Made by a program: the position numbers and the translations under genes. From positions 62,001-126,000 of the forward strand of contig NZ_NOJZ02000003.1 in assembly GCF_002251085.2 (NCBI RefSeq): a stretch of DNA of 64,000 bases, in the 5' to 3' direction. This DNA is from Romboutsia maritimum (GTDB lineage: Bacteria; Bacillota; Clostridia; Peptostreptococcales; Peptostreptococcaceae). Below, in pieces: positions 28,127-36,615 of this stretch (its first letter is position 1; each line of letters begins with the position of its first letter). The notes beneath the pieces are model-generated. The model was not told the DNA's origin. It saw nothing but the letters and a program-made list of their open reading frames with translations, and did no database searches.

Positions 28127-29428
28127 TTAATCTACCTTATTCATTCCATCCATTACATTTATTATAACCTCATCAGTTACGGACATACCCTTATCACTTA
28201 TTTTGCCTAAATTTTGTATACTTTGCTCAACTTTAGATCCAACTATACCGTTCATTGGTGGTACATAACACTCTTGTTTAGCTATTATTGCACTTTGAAC
28301 TGCTGCTGATGCTGCTGATGCTAATTTTAAAGCACATCCAGCTTTTGCTCCATCACATATCATTCCACTTAAATTTGCCACCATGTTTTCTATTGAACCT
28401 TCTATTTGTCTTATATCTCCACTCATTAACCAAGATAAACCTGCTGTTGCCCCTGTTGATGCTGCCACACCGCATCCACATACAGCCGATAATCTACCAG
28501 TAAAGTTTTTAATATACGCTGTTACTAAATGAGATATCGCTAATGCTTTAGCTAATTTTTCATCAGTTTGTGGGAATTTTCTGTTGTAAGCAACAATTGG
28601 AAGTATTGCTGTTAAACCATGATTTCCACTTCCATTAGAACTCATAACAGGTAATTTTACTCCTGCCATTCTAGCATCTGATGCTGCTGCTGTTATCATC
28701 ATTGCTTGATTCATTAAATCGTCACCTAAAAGACCGTCTTCCATAGATTTTTTAATACCGTATCCAACACCTATACCTGTTTTTTGGCTTAAACCGTAAT
28801 TAGCCATTTCTTCATTCATTTTTATTCCTTCTAATAAAAATTCAATATCCTTAAAGTCTATCTTTTCTACATTCTCAACTAATTCTTTTATAGTTACATT
28901 ATCCATTATATTTTCTTCTTTTATCGCTTCATTATTTTGATCTTGAGGTTCCTCATCTAATAAAACTTCTCCATCTTTTTCTAAGTAAACAAAGTTATCA
29001 TGTTTAGTTCTTATAACTGCTTTTGATTTATGATTAATACCTTCTAAAACTACTTCTATATAAACTTTTTCTTTTGTATTTGCTGGCGATATATCTAATG
29101 GGGAATTATCCATGTATCTCTCTGATTCTTTAACTTGAGCTTCATCTAAAGTTTCTAAAACTCTTAAGCCATTTTCTGAATGTCCACCTACAAACCCCAT
29201 CGCAGCTGCTATTTTTAAACCTAATCTTTCTGTCCCTGGTATTCCTACGCACATACCATTTTTATAAACATTAGGGCTTACTAATATTTTATTTTTAACA
29301 ATATCTTCTCCTAATAATTCTTTTGCCTTTGCACAAGCTAATGCTAGTGCTACTGGTTCAGTACATCCTAATGCTGGTTTAACTTCTGCTTTTAGTATCT
29401 CTACTAAATTATTTCTTATATCTCTCAT
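28127..29428 (-). CDS. cdsB: L-cysteine desulfidase (CyuA/UPF0597 family)
   Basis: 433 residues. Family features: PALGCTEPVALALACAKA at the start, SNGSGNHGLTA and the Cys-rich CGCGVAASTGATAG, whose cysteines hold an iron-sulfur cluster in studied members. Degrades cysteine to pyruvate, ammonia and sulfide. ATG behind GGGAGG. A perfect sigma-54 promoter precedes it and the sigma-54 activator gene lies directly upstream, the same arrangement as C. difficile cdsB-cdsR, on which the symbol rests. Confidence 0.93.
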   Translation of the reverse strand: MRDIRNNLVEILKAEVKPALGCTEPVALALACAKAKELLGEDIVKNKILVSPNVYKNGMCVGIPGTERLGLKIAAAMGFVGGHSENGLRVLETLDEAQVKESERYMDNSPLDISPANTKEKVYIEVVLEGINHKSKAVIRTKHDNFVYLEKDGEVLLDEEPQDQNNEAIKEENIMDNVTIKELVENVEKIDFKDIEFLLEGIKMNEEMANYGLSQKTGIGVGYGIKKSMEDGLLGDDLMNQAMMITAAASDARMAGVKLPVMSSNGSGNHGLTAILPIVAYNRKFPQTDEKLAKALAISHLVTAYIKNFTGRLSAVCGCGVAASTGATAGLSWLMSGDIRQIEGSIENMVANLSGMICDGAKAGCALKLASAASAAVQSAIIAKQECYVPPMNGIVGSKVEQSIQNLGKISDKGMSVTDEVIINVMDGMNKVD

Positions 29429-29466
29429 GTTGAAAACCTCCCAATGAATTTAATACTTTTTATTTT

Positions 29467-29484
29467 TAGCAATAACCATGCCAA
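29467..29484 (-). promoter_or_regulatory. Sigma-54 (-24/-12) promoter of cdsB
   Basis: Minus strand TTGGCATGGTTATTGCTA: GG at -24 and GC at -12 with correct spacing, close to the consensus TGGCAC-N5-TTGCW. Lies 38 bases upstream of the ATG. Confidence 0.92.
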
Positions 29485-29600
29485 ATTTTTAGTTATTAAT
29501 TATATTTGTTAAAAAAGCTTAAATTCCTTAGCTATAGTATGTTAATTTTTTATTATTTATATATGTATAAAATAGATTATCTTCTAAATACTTTCTCTAT

Positions 29601-29656
29601 AATCTCATTTTGACATAAAAAAATCTCAAAATGAGATTCCGTTTCATTTTGAGATT
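29601..29656 (-). promoter_or_regulatory. Triple TCAAAATGAGATT repeat: cdsR terminator and candidate activator site
   Basis: Copies at 29601-29613, 29622-29638 (palindromic, AATCTCAAAATGAGATT) and 29643-29656. The last two form the cdsR terminator (hairpin then TTTTTT at 29617-29656, overlapping the cdsR stop). They also lie 117-172 bases upstream of the -24/-12 element, the usual distance for enhancer-binding protein sites. Confidence 0.6.
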
Positions 29657-31413
29657 ATATTATACTTTTCTAATTTTCTATATAAAGTAGCTCTAGATAT
29701 TCCTAGTGCTTTGGCTGCTAACTCTTTGTCTTTCTTATACTCTTTATATTTATTTAAAGCTTTTAAAATTTCTTTTTTCTCTAATTGTTCTAGCGTACTT
29801 ATGATTCCATCATTTGATATAATTTCTTCACACTCTATATTTTTTAATTTGTTTGGTATTAAATTTAAAGTAATTACTGAAGATGGAGCCATATTTATAC
29901 TATATTCAATAATATTTTGTAACTCCCTTATATTGCCTGGCCATTTGTAATCGACCATAGTTTTTACAACCTTATCATCTATACTTACTACTTTCTTACC
30001 AAGCTTTTCAGAGTATTCTTTCATCATATAATTTATTAATAATGAAATATCATCTTTTCTTTCTCTTAAACTTGGCAATCGTAAAGGTATAACATTTAAT
30101 CTATAATATAAATCTTCTCTAAATGTTCCCTTACATACCATATCTTCTAAATTTTTATTAGTTGCTGCAACAATCCTAACATCAATAAGTATATTTGACT
30201 TACTTCCTATTTTATTTAATTCTCGTTCTTGAAGTACTCTCAGTAATTTCGCTTGCAAGTGCAAACTCATATCTCCTATTTCGTCTAAGAAAATAGTTCC
30301 CTTATGAGCTAATTCAAACTTACCTAATTTTCCTCCTTTTTTGGCCCCAGTAAATGCACCTTCTTCATATCCAAATAATTCACTCTCTAACAAATTATCT
30401 GGTATAGCTGCACAATTCACTGTTACAAAAGGATTTTCTGACCTATCACTATGATTATGTATCGCTCTTGCAAATAGCTCTTTTCCTGTTCCACTTTCAC
30501 CTGTTATTAATACAGTCGAATTTGATTTCGATGCCATAAGAGCATCTCTCTTAGAATTATTTATAGCATTACTTTCGCCAATTATATTATCTAAAGTTAT
30601 AATATAATCTTTATTTATCTTATTATAGTTTTTTATGGTCTCTCTTTTATCAATAAAATCTATTACATATCCTTTTAAATCATTATTTAATATTATTTTA
30701 TTAATATTATATACACCCTTTAATGTATAATTTCCTTTTCTATAAATAAAGCTTGAAGATTTATATTTATTAAATTCTTCATAAAACGGTTTATTTATAA
30801 ATTCTAATATACTAAATATATTTTTATCTACTACGTTATCTTCTATGTTAAATATATCTTTAAATTTACAATTATATTTATCTATATGTCCATTTATATC
30901 TATTGAAACTATTGCCTTATCCATACTATTTACAAGTATTTCTAATTTCTTTTTTTCTAATTCAAGTTCATAAGTTTTTATTTGAGCTTTTAATTTACTA
31001 GAAATTAAATCTGCCATCTTACCTAAAAAATTCATTAAACCTTCTATATTATTATTTATTATATTTGCTTGTTCTTTTGTAAATGCAATAAGACCTACTA
31101 CTCCATATGAACGCTCATCACAAATAATTGGACAACATACCTCAGCAAATTCTTTACACTTTTTTTTACTAAAACATTCACTACATATATCATTACAGCT
31201 AGGATCATCAATAAATATAACTATTTTTTCTGTAAGAGATTTTTTAAATGCTGAATAACCTTCAACCTTATACCCTACCTTATCTACATAAGTGCCTGTT
31301 CCTGCTATTCTAATCATGTTCTCATCTACTATAGTTACATCTATATTAAGTACAGCTCTTATTGCTTCTGCTATGTTCTGTATATCTGATTTTATATATT
31401 CTAGACTTATCAT
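29644..31413 (-). CDS. cdsR: Sigma-54-dependent transcriptional activator, cysteine-desulfidase regulator
   Basis: 589 residues from ATG at 31413 (AAGGA nine bases upstream). Order: N-terminal GAF-like sensor (about 1-160) with a cysteine cluster at about 73-98 ([20 protein letters not shown]); a PAS-like segment (about 180-270); AAA+ domain with Walker A GESGTGKE and the sigma-54-contacting GAFTGA loop; C-terminal Fis-type helix-turn-helix ([19 protein letters not shown]). Expected to activate cdsB from the promoter at 29467-29484. Preceded by a 45-residue membrane protein gene whose stop is five bases before this start. Confidence 0.92.
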   Translation of the reverse strand: MISLEYIKSDIQNIAEAIRAVLNIDVTIVDENMIRIAGTGTYVDKVGYKVEGYSAFKKSLTEKIVIFIDDPSCNDICSECFSKKKCKEFAEVCCPIICDERSYGVVGLIAFTKEQANIINNNIEGLMNFLGKMADLISSKLKAQIKTYELELEKKKLEILVNSMDKAIVSIDINGHIDKYNCKFKDIFNIEDNVVDKNIFSILEFINKPFYEEFNKYKSSSFIYRKGNYTLKGVYNINKIILNNDLKGYVIDFIDKRETIKNYNKINKDYIITLDNIIGESNAINNSKRDALMASKSNSTVLITGESGTGKELFARAIHNHSDRSENPFVTVNCAAIPDNLLESELFGYEEGAFTGAKKGGKLGKFELAHKGTIFLDEIGDMSLHLQAKLLRVLQERELNKIGSKSNILIDVRIVAATNKNLEDMVCKGTFREDLYYRLNVIPLRLPSLRERKDDISLLINYMMKEYSEKLGKKVVSIDDKVVKTMVDYKWPGNIRELQNIIEYSINMAPSSVITLNLIPNKLKNIECEEIISNDGIISTLEQLEKKEILKALNKYKEYKKDKELAAKALGISRATLYRKLEKYNIISK

Positions 31414-31418
31414 CTTTA

Positions 31419-31556
31419 TCATTCCTTAGTTTTTCTTAAATTCAATATGTTTTTTATATCTTTTAAAACCATATATATTTTATTCAATGTTAATTGAATT
31501 GACATTAATATTACAAATAACATTACCACTACGACTACGCTATAATTTATATTCAT
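31419..31556 (-). CDS. 45-aa single-span membrane protein upstream of cdsR
   Basis: Short frame with ATG at 31556 behind GGGAGAAG (good Shine-Dalgarno). Protein: short polar start (MNINYS), one hydrophobic helix (about residues 7-24, [13 protein letters not shown]), then a basic amphipathic tail with [15 protein letters not shown]. Its TGA lies five bases before the cdsR start and overlaps an ATG (ATGA), so the two are translationally coupled. Not recognised as any family; a role in signalling to or anchoring CdsR is speculation. Confidence 0.65.
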   Translation of the reverse strand: MNINYSVVVVVMLFVILMSIQLTLNKIYMVLKDIKNILNLRKTKE

Positions 31557-31576
31557 AAATATCTTCTCCCTACAAT

Positions 31577-31600
31577 AAAAGACTAGGCATAACCTAGTCT
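31577..31600 (-). terminator. Terminator before the small membrane protein / cdsR unit
   Basis: Minus strand AGACTAGG-TTATG-CCTAGTCT followed by TTTATT. Confidence 0.8.
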
Positions 31601-31636
31601 AATATATTTTATCTTTACAATTATATTTTAGCGTAT

Positions 31637-32206
31637 TTATTTTCTTTTTCCTATATAAATGTATCGTTCATTTTGTAATTCTTTTAGAGATCCCTCAAAA
31701 TTAAGTTTTGAAAATATGTTAACTATTTCTTGAGGATATTTATAACTTACATTTTCTCCACAAAGTTTATATTTTAAGCATTTTAGTTTAACTTTTAAAT
31801 TTTTTAAATTTAAGTCTTCTAATACAAGTTCTCCTCTTTTTTTTAGAACTCTGTTTATTTCCGATGAAGCTTTATCACAATTATTTGTATGATTAAAATG
31901 ATCTAATATTATTACTTTGTCAAAATAACTATCTTCAAATGGTAGATACTCTAATGACCCTTTTACAACTGTACAATTTTCATTATATATTAAAGAATAA
32001 CATACATCTTGGTAACTACTATTTTCTAGTATTGTCACGTAAACTCCAAGCATTCTCAGTCTCTTACCTAAATTTCCTATATTACCTACAAGTAATATTT
32101 TATTCCCTATATCATACTTAATAGTATCTAAAAAACATCTTACATCATTAGATGTATCTATTAAATCTGCATTAGGTTCATATTCATGATATAATACGCT
32201 TTTCAC
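31637..32206 (-). CDS. Class I SAM-dependent methyltransferase-like protein
   Basis: 189 residues, GTG start behind GGGGG. Methyltransferase-11-like fold: motif I is ILLVGNIGNLG (weaker than the usual GxGxG), then VTILENSSYQ, VVKGSLEYLPFED and FDKVIILDHFNH. Substrate unknown. The degenerate glycine loop makes full catalytic competence less certain. Monocistronic. Confidence 0.78.
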   Translation of the reverse strand: MKSVLYHEYEPNADLIDTSNDVRCFLDTIKYDIGNKILLVGNIGNLGKRLRMLGVYVTILENSSYQDVCYSLIYNENCTVVKGSLEYLPFEDSYFDKVIILDHFNHTNNCDKASSEINRVLKKRGELVLEDLNLKNLKVKLKCLKYKLCGENVSYKYPQEIVNIFSKLNFEGSLKELQNERYIYIGKRK

Positions 32207-32320
32207 AGTGCGCCCCCTCTTTATTTATTACATTCTAAAATTGCATCATAGAATAGATTATAATAAATCGTGAGCAACTATTCAATACATAAATTTAATA
32301 TATTATATATTAACGATTTC

Positions 32321-32956
32321 CTATTCATTATTGTTCTCTGGCAACTTTTTTATTTTGGATATAGATACCTCATATGCGACTTTTTTCATGGCTTCTCCGT
32401 TTTCAAGTTTTTTCTCATACTCTCTACTTTGAACCCTACCCCACATTTGTATTCTATCTCCTATTTTAAGACTTTTAGCAAATTTCGCATTTCTCCCCCA
32501 TACAATAGATGGTATATAGTCTGATTTATTATATGGTCTATTTATAGCTACTAATAAGTCTGTTATTTCCCTTCCTAGAGGTGTCTTCCTATAAATAGGG
32601 TCTTTACATATATATCCGTCTAAAAAGATGTTATTTGGATCTTTATTATCTTCTTCTACAGATTTTATTTCTCTAACAAATACAGTTAATACTAATTTGT
32701 TTTTATTATCAACATTCTTGTTATAAGATCTAAGTTGTCCTGTAACACTTACATTTTTATTTTCTTGTATGTCTATTTCTTGTAATAATCTTTCTGATAT
32801 AGTCATTGGTAATATATCATAAGAGTTACTTAATCTATTTATTTTTATTCTAGTATTAAAAAACTTTTCTCCAAATATTTCATGACTTAATTCTAAATTA
32901 TCGTCAATTTCTCCTCTTAAGTTTACTACATTAGTATCATCCCTCATAGCAATCAT
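32321..32956 (-). CDS. Single-strand DNA-binding-like protein with OB folds
   Basis: 211 residues, ATG behind GGAGGG (32956); a GTG further upstream overlaps that site. Two SSB-like OB segments: VNLRGEIDDNLELSHEI ... FFNTRIKINR (about 10-110) and IFLDGYICKDPIYRKTPLGREITDLLVAINRPY ... IVWGRNAKFAKSLKIGDRIQMWGRVQ (about 112-200). Lacks the acidic DDDIPF tail of housekeeping SSB, so it is a paralogue rather than the replication SSB. Possibly involved in sporulation or recombination; not determinable. Confidence 0.85.
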   Translation of the reverse strand: MIAMRDDTNVVNLRGEIDDNLELSHEIFGEKFFNTRIKINRLSNSYDILPMTISERLLQEIDIQENKNVSVTGQLRSYNKNVDNKNKLVLTVFVREIKSVEEDNKDPNNIFLDGYICKDPIYRKTPLGREITDLLVAINRPYNKSDYIPSIVWGRNAKFAKSLKIGDRIQMWGRVQSREYEKKLENGEAMKKVAYEVSISKIKKLPENNNE

Positions 32957-33118
32957 TACTTTATCCCTCCACAATTGTTAATTCTTATGTTTTTATCTTT
33001 TCTTATACAATAATATATATTTATGGAAGGAATACTTTATTACAATTAATTGTTTGTATTATAAATAAATCAGTTAAATTTAATATTTCTTGAACATAGT
33101 TTTTATATATAATAAGAC

Positions 33119-33166
33119 AAAAAGGGACTGTCACAAAATTATTATAGTTTTGAGACACCCCTTTTT
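33119..33166 (-). terminator. Terminator after the PdaB-like gene
   Basis: Minus strand AAAAAGGGGTGTCTCAAAAC pairs with GTTTTGTGACAGTCCC-like sequence followed by T-run. Confidence 0.7.
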
Positions 33167-33168
33167 AC

Positions 33169-33936
33169 TTAATTTTCTTTAAGTTTTTGAACACCAGATG
33201 AATTTATCATATAGTTATCTTTATAAATTAAATCTGAAACTTTAACCATTTTATATCCATCTTTTTCAAATTGACTTATTATAGATTCTAAATAATTTTT
33301 CACATTACTTACATTTGCATGAAATAAAATTATAGAACCTGGTTGAGTATTTTTTACAACTCTCTCAATAACATGATTTGGCCCTATATCTTTCCAATCT
33401 AGTGAGTCTACATCCCATTTAATTACCTTATAATCTAATGCTTGACATATTTCCATAGACGTATTGTCTATCTCTCCAAAAGGTGGTCTATATAGATTAA
33501 TTTTTTCGCCTATTATATTTGATATCTTTTCTGATGTTGTTTGTATTTCATTTGTTATATCTTCATCTGAAAGCTTTGTCATATTAGCGTGGGTATTTGA
33601 ATGATTTCCTATCTCATGTCCTGCATCATGTATCTTTTTGACTAATTCTTTATTATCATCTACCCAACTCCCTACTAAAAAGAATGTAGCTTTTATATTA
33701 TGCTTTTCTAAAATCCCCATTATATCATTTATATTTTCAGTCCCCCAAGCAACATCAAACGTAAGTGCTATTTTTTTCTCATCGGTATCTACCTTGTGTA
33801 TAGGCATTTTAGTATCATCTTGTATAGAGCATATGTACTTTATTCCATAAACTAATCCAAATACTAAAACTAATGTTAGCATAAAAAACAATATGCTAGA
33901 AATTAATGCCTTAGTATTTTTTATCTTTCTATTCAT
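33169..33936 (-). CDS. PdaB-like polysaccharide deacetylase (NodB domain)
   Basis: 255 residues. N-terminal signal anchor (about 12-36) and a NodB domain outside the membrane. Metal/catalytic motifs: LTFDVAWGTE (first Asp), HSNTHANM (His-x3-His), RPPFGEIDN and LFHANVSN. The FDVAWG form and GSWVDDNKELVKKI are typical of the sporulation PdaB subfamily, which acts on spore or sporangial peptidoglycan. Monocistronic, ATG behind GGAGG. Confidence 0.88.
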   Translation of the reverse strand: MNRKIKNTKALISSILFFMLTLVLVFGLVYGIKYICSIQDDTKMPIHKVDTDEKKIALTFDVAWGTENINDIMGILEKHNIKATFFLVGSWVDDNKELVKKIHDAGHEIGNHSNTHANMTKLSDEDITNEIQTTSEKISNIIGEKINLYRPPFGEIDNTSMEICQALDYKVIKWDVDSLDWKDIGPNHVIERVVKNTQPGSIILFHANVSNVKNYLESIISQFEKDGYKMVKVSDLIYKDNYMINSSGVQKLKEN

Positions 33937-34064
33937 ATTAAACCTCCTAACTATAAATAGTCATATATTAAAAACTTATTTTTTTTAATTTCAAAAAATT
34001 ACTATAAAAATAAATTATTTATTTGGGTAACTTAAAATTAATACTAATAAAAGGTGGTGTAATT

Positions 34065-34232
34065 ATGTCAGACATAAAAAATAATTTTGAAAATATCAAA
34101 GGCGATCAAATTAATCACAACAAAATAGTTATGAAAGCTGATGCTAGATTTTATCAAAGAGAACCACATGGTATTCAGGAAGGAATACGTAAAGATAAAA
34201 AAATCAAAATGAACAGAAAACTTTATAACTAG
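34065..34232 (+). CDS. Hypothetical 55-aa basic protein
   Basis: Start MSDIKNNFENIKG behind AAGGTGGTG. Highly charged, Lys/Asn-rich, ends KKIKMNRKLYN; contains the distinct patch ARFYQREPHGIQEG. No family recognised. It sits just before a SASP gene, separated by about 120 bases with their own leader, and a spore-associated role is only a guess from position. Confidence 0.65.
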   Translation: MSDIKNNFENIKGDQINHNKIVMKADARFYQREPHGIQEGIRKDKKIKMNRKLYN

Positions 34233-34300
34233 ATTTTTTCTTACATTTCTTCCTATTTTTTTCTGTATATAATCTTTTTAATTTGGTTACATTAATAGTA

Positions 34301-34322
34301 ACAACACAAACAGTAGTGTTGT
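34301..34322 (+). other. Stem-loop in the sspA leader
   Basis: ACAACAC-AAACAGTA-GTGTTGT, ahead of the Shine-Dalgarno GAGGAGG (about 34340). May stabilise the spore mRNA. Confidence 0.45.
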
Positions 34323-34354
34323 AAAAGACATCAACTTTAGAGGAGGAATTTACT

Positions 34355-34558
34355 ATGGCAAGTTCAAACAAGCAAGTCGTTCCAGCAGCTAAGGCTGCAT
34401 TAAACCAAATGAAGTTAGAAATAGCTAACGAAATAGGTTTAGCTAATTACGACAATGTTGACAAAGGTAACTTAACAGCTAGACAAAATGGTTATGTTGG
34501 TGGATATATGACTAAAAAATTAGTTGAAATGGCCGAAAACCAAATGGCTGGCAAATAA
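34355..34558 (+). CDS. sspA: Alpha/beta-type small acid-soluble spore protein
   Basis: 67 residues, canonical length. Contains the GPR cleavage-type region MKLEIANEIGL and the DNA-binding helix-turn GNLTARQNGYVGGYMTKKLVEMAE. Coats spore DNA and protects it from UV. Behind GAGGAGG, with a strong terminator. Symbol is for the family; ssp paralogue letter is not certain. Confidence 0.96.
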   Translation: MASSNKQVVPAAKAALNQMKLEIANEIGLANYDNVDKGNLTARQNGYVGGYMTKKLVEMAENQMAGK

Positions 34559-34584
34559 ATAGTAAATTTTGACACCTAGGTAAG

Positions 34585-34612
34585 AAAGGGCTACCATTTT
34601 GGTAGCCTTTTT
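34585..34612 (+). terminator. Terminator of the SASP gene
   Basis: AAAGGGCTACC-ATTTT-GGTAGCCTTTTT. Confidence 0.93.
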
Positions 34613-34711
34613 CTGTCTTATTCTATTTTAATATTAATTAAATTGTACTTTTATTTTTATATGTTTTGGTTTAATATAATATATAGAAATAGTTTTACGG
34701 AGGATGATATC

Positions 34712-35248
34712 ATGTTTGAAAACTCATATGAAGAATTAGCTTATCATAAACTTTTGATTTTATATATTTTAAATAAAATTAATATGGATTTAACTAATTC
34801 TCAAATAACTCAAGTTGTTTTAGAAACTGAAATGATGAATTATTTTTCACTTCAACAACTTCTATCTCAACTTATGGAATCTAAGTTTTTAACTACATAT
34901 AAAAACTCTGACAGAGAATATTGTTCTCTTACTCAAAAAGGTCTCGAAACTTTAGAATATTTTCTATCTAGGATACCTGTAGGTGTAACTAAAAAAATTG
35001 ATGAGTACATAGTTTTAAATAAAGAAAATTTACTAGCTGATACTCAAGTTAAGTCTAGTTTTGTAAAGCAAAGCGATACTGAATTTATAGTTAACTTAAG
35101 AGTCATTGAAAATCAATCTAACTTAATAGATTTGAATTTAAATGTTTCATCAGAGAAACAAGCTAAGCTTATTTGTAATAACTGGAAAAATAACGCATCC
35201 TATATGTATGCAGAAGTTATAGATTTACTAATACGCGATAGCCATTAA
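34712..35248 (+). CDS. DUF4364 family protein
   Basis: 178 residues, start MFENSYEELAYHK behind GGAGG. N-terminal winged-helix-like half (LLILYILNKINMDLTNSQITQVVLE ... YCSLTQKGLETLEYF) resembles PadR/MarR-type DNA binding; the C-terminal half is beta-rich. Conserved in Clostridia, no demonstrated role known to me. Convergent with the beta-propeller gene, only two bases apart. Confidence 0.85.
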   Translation: MFENSYEELAYHKLLILYILNKINMDLTNSQITQVVLETEMMNYFSLQQLLSQLMESKFLTTYKNSDREYCSLTQKGLETLEYFLSRIPVGVTKKIDEYIVLNKENLLADTQVKSSFVKQSDTEFIVNLRVIENQSNLIDLNLNVSSEKQAKLICNNWKNNASYMYAEVIDLLIRDSH

Positions 35249-35250
35249 GC

Positions 35251-36117
35251 CTACATACAGATTATAGTTGTAGGCTCTTTTCCTACTCTAATTTCTTTTA
35301 TTAGTTTATTACTTTTAACATCATATACTTTAAAAGAATTTCTTTGAGTATCAGATACAAATAACAAATCTTCATTTTTAGAAATTTCTAATCCTTGCGG
35401 AATTCCATCTACTTCAATATTTCCTAAATATTTAAGTGTATTATAATCTAGTATCCTTATATTTTTATATCCCAAGTCTGTTATATAGATTTTCCTATAC
35501 TTGTAGTTAAAACAAATTTCTACAGGTAATAAAAACTCCTCTATTATCCTTTTAATATCCATCGTTTCTTCGTCTAGTATAACTAATTTTCCATCTAAGG
35601 TTGATGTATATATTTCTTTTTTCATCTTATCAATTTTTATATGCCATGCTTTAAAGTTTGTATCTATTTTTTTATCTATACATTTACTTATCACGTCTAT
35701 ACATACTATTGAATTTATGCACGGTACATACAACTTATTGACATTTTCATCAAAATCAAATCCATGTGGCATATTATCTACGCTTATAATTCCAATTGGA
35801 CATAAATTAATCTTATCTAATATATATATACTATTTGAATCTTCATTAGATATGAATAACTCATTATTACATAATACTATTTGACTTAAATTTCCACCTA
35901 TAGATACATTATCAATTATTTTATTCTTTTCTAAATCTAACACATAAAGAATTCCATTGCTCGAGCTAGGTATGTAAATCATTTTACTTTCTTTGTCTAT
36001 ACAAAAGTGATGTGGATATATATTATCACCTAGCTGAATTTCTTTTTCTAGTTTAAAAGTTGAATAATCTACTATACTAATACTTTTAGATAAATAATTA
36101 GAAATATATACCTTCAA
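35251..36117 (-). CDS. Beta-propeller (YncE / YVTN-repeat) protein
   Basis: 288 residues with about seven repeats of the pattern YVxNxxxNxIxVID (e.g. LFISNEDSNSIYILDK, KLYVPCINSIVCIDV, LLFVSDTQRNSFKVYDV). No signal peptide, so cytoplasmic. TTG start seven bases after GGAGG; the ATG nearby is out of frame. Such proteins often are binding scaffolds; in Clostridia some are spore-associated, but nothing here shows that. Confidence 0.82.
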   Translation of the reverse strand: MKVYISNYLSKSISIVDYSTFKLEKEIQLGDNIYPHHFCIDKESKMIYIPSSSNGILYVLDLEKNKIIDNVSIGGNLSQIVLCNNELFISNEDSNSIYILDKINLCPIGIISVDNMPHGFDFDENVNKLYVPCINSIVCIDVISKCIDKKIDTNFKAWHIKIDKMKKEIYTSTLDGKLVILDEETMDIKRIIEEFLLPVEICFNYKYRKIYITDLGYKNIRILDYNTLKYLGNIEVDGIPQGLEISKNEDLLFVSDTQRNSFKVYDVKSNKLIKEIRVGKEPTTIICM

Positions 36118-36269
36118 ACATTAGCCTCCTTTCTATAAATCATATACCTTAAAAATATATTCTATCTTTAGCTTGTACTATTCATTTTGTTTGATTATTG
36201 CATTCTTAGTTTTATATTGATATTATTAATATAATGTTTTAATACAAATTATTATAGGAGCTGACATTT

Positions 36270-36515
36270 ATGAAAATAACATTTAAACCTAGTGGTGTTT
36301 GTTGTAGAGAAATGAATTTTGAAGTAGATGATAATAATATCATTACTAATATTGACTTTATAGGTGGATGTCCTGGAAATTTAATAGGGATAAAAACTTT
36401 AGTAGTAGGTCAAAATGCTTTTGACGTTGCTCAAAAACTAGAAAATATAACTTGTGGTGGGAAAAATACATCTTGTCCAGATCAGTTATCTAAAGCTATA
36501 AAAAACTCTTTATAA
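36270..36515 (+). CDS. TSCPD domain protein
   Basis: 81 residues; matches the small TSCPD family (TIGR03905-like). Four cysteines in characteristic places: VCCREM, GGCPGN, ITCGGK and TSCPDQL. TSCPD is also the C-terminal domain of class II ribonucleotide reductase-like proteins; stand-alone copies likely bind metal. Behind AGGAG, with a strong bidirectional terminator after it. Confidence 0.88.
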   Translation: MKITFKPSGVCCREMNFEVDDNNIITNIDFIGGCPGNLIGIKTLVVGQNAFDVAQKLENITCGGKNTSCPDQLSKAIKNSL

Positions 36516-36540
36516 TTGATATAAAATATAACTTAACTTT

Positions 36541-36585
36541 AATCAAAAAGAGAACTAAAAAATAATTTTAGTTCTCTTTTTGATT
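36541..36585. terminator. Bidirectional terminator between TSCPD gene and folC
   Basis: Perfect 20-bp arms (AATCAAAAAGAGAACTAAAA and its complement) with a short loop; T-runs on both strands serve both convergent genes. Confidence 0.92.
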
Positions 36586-36615
36586 GCTTATATTAATTAT
36601 GTATAAAAATTTTAA

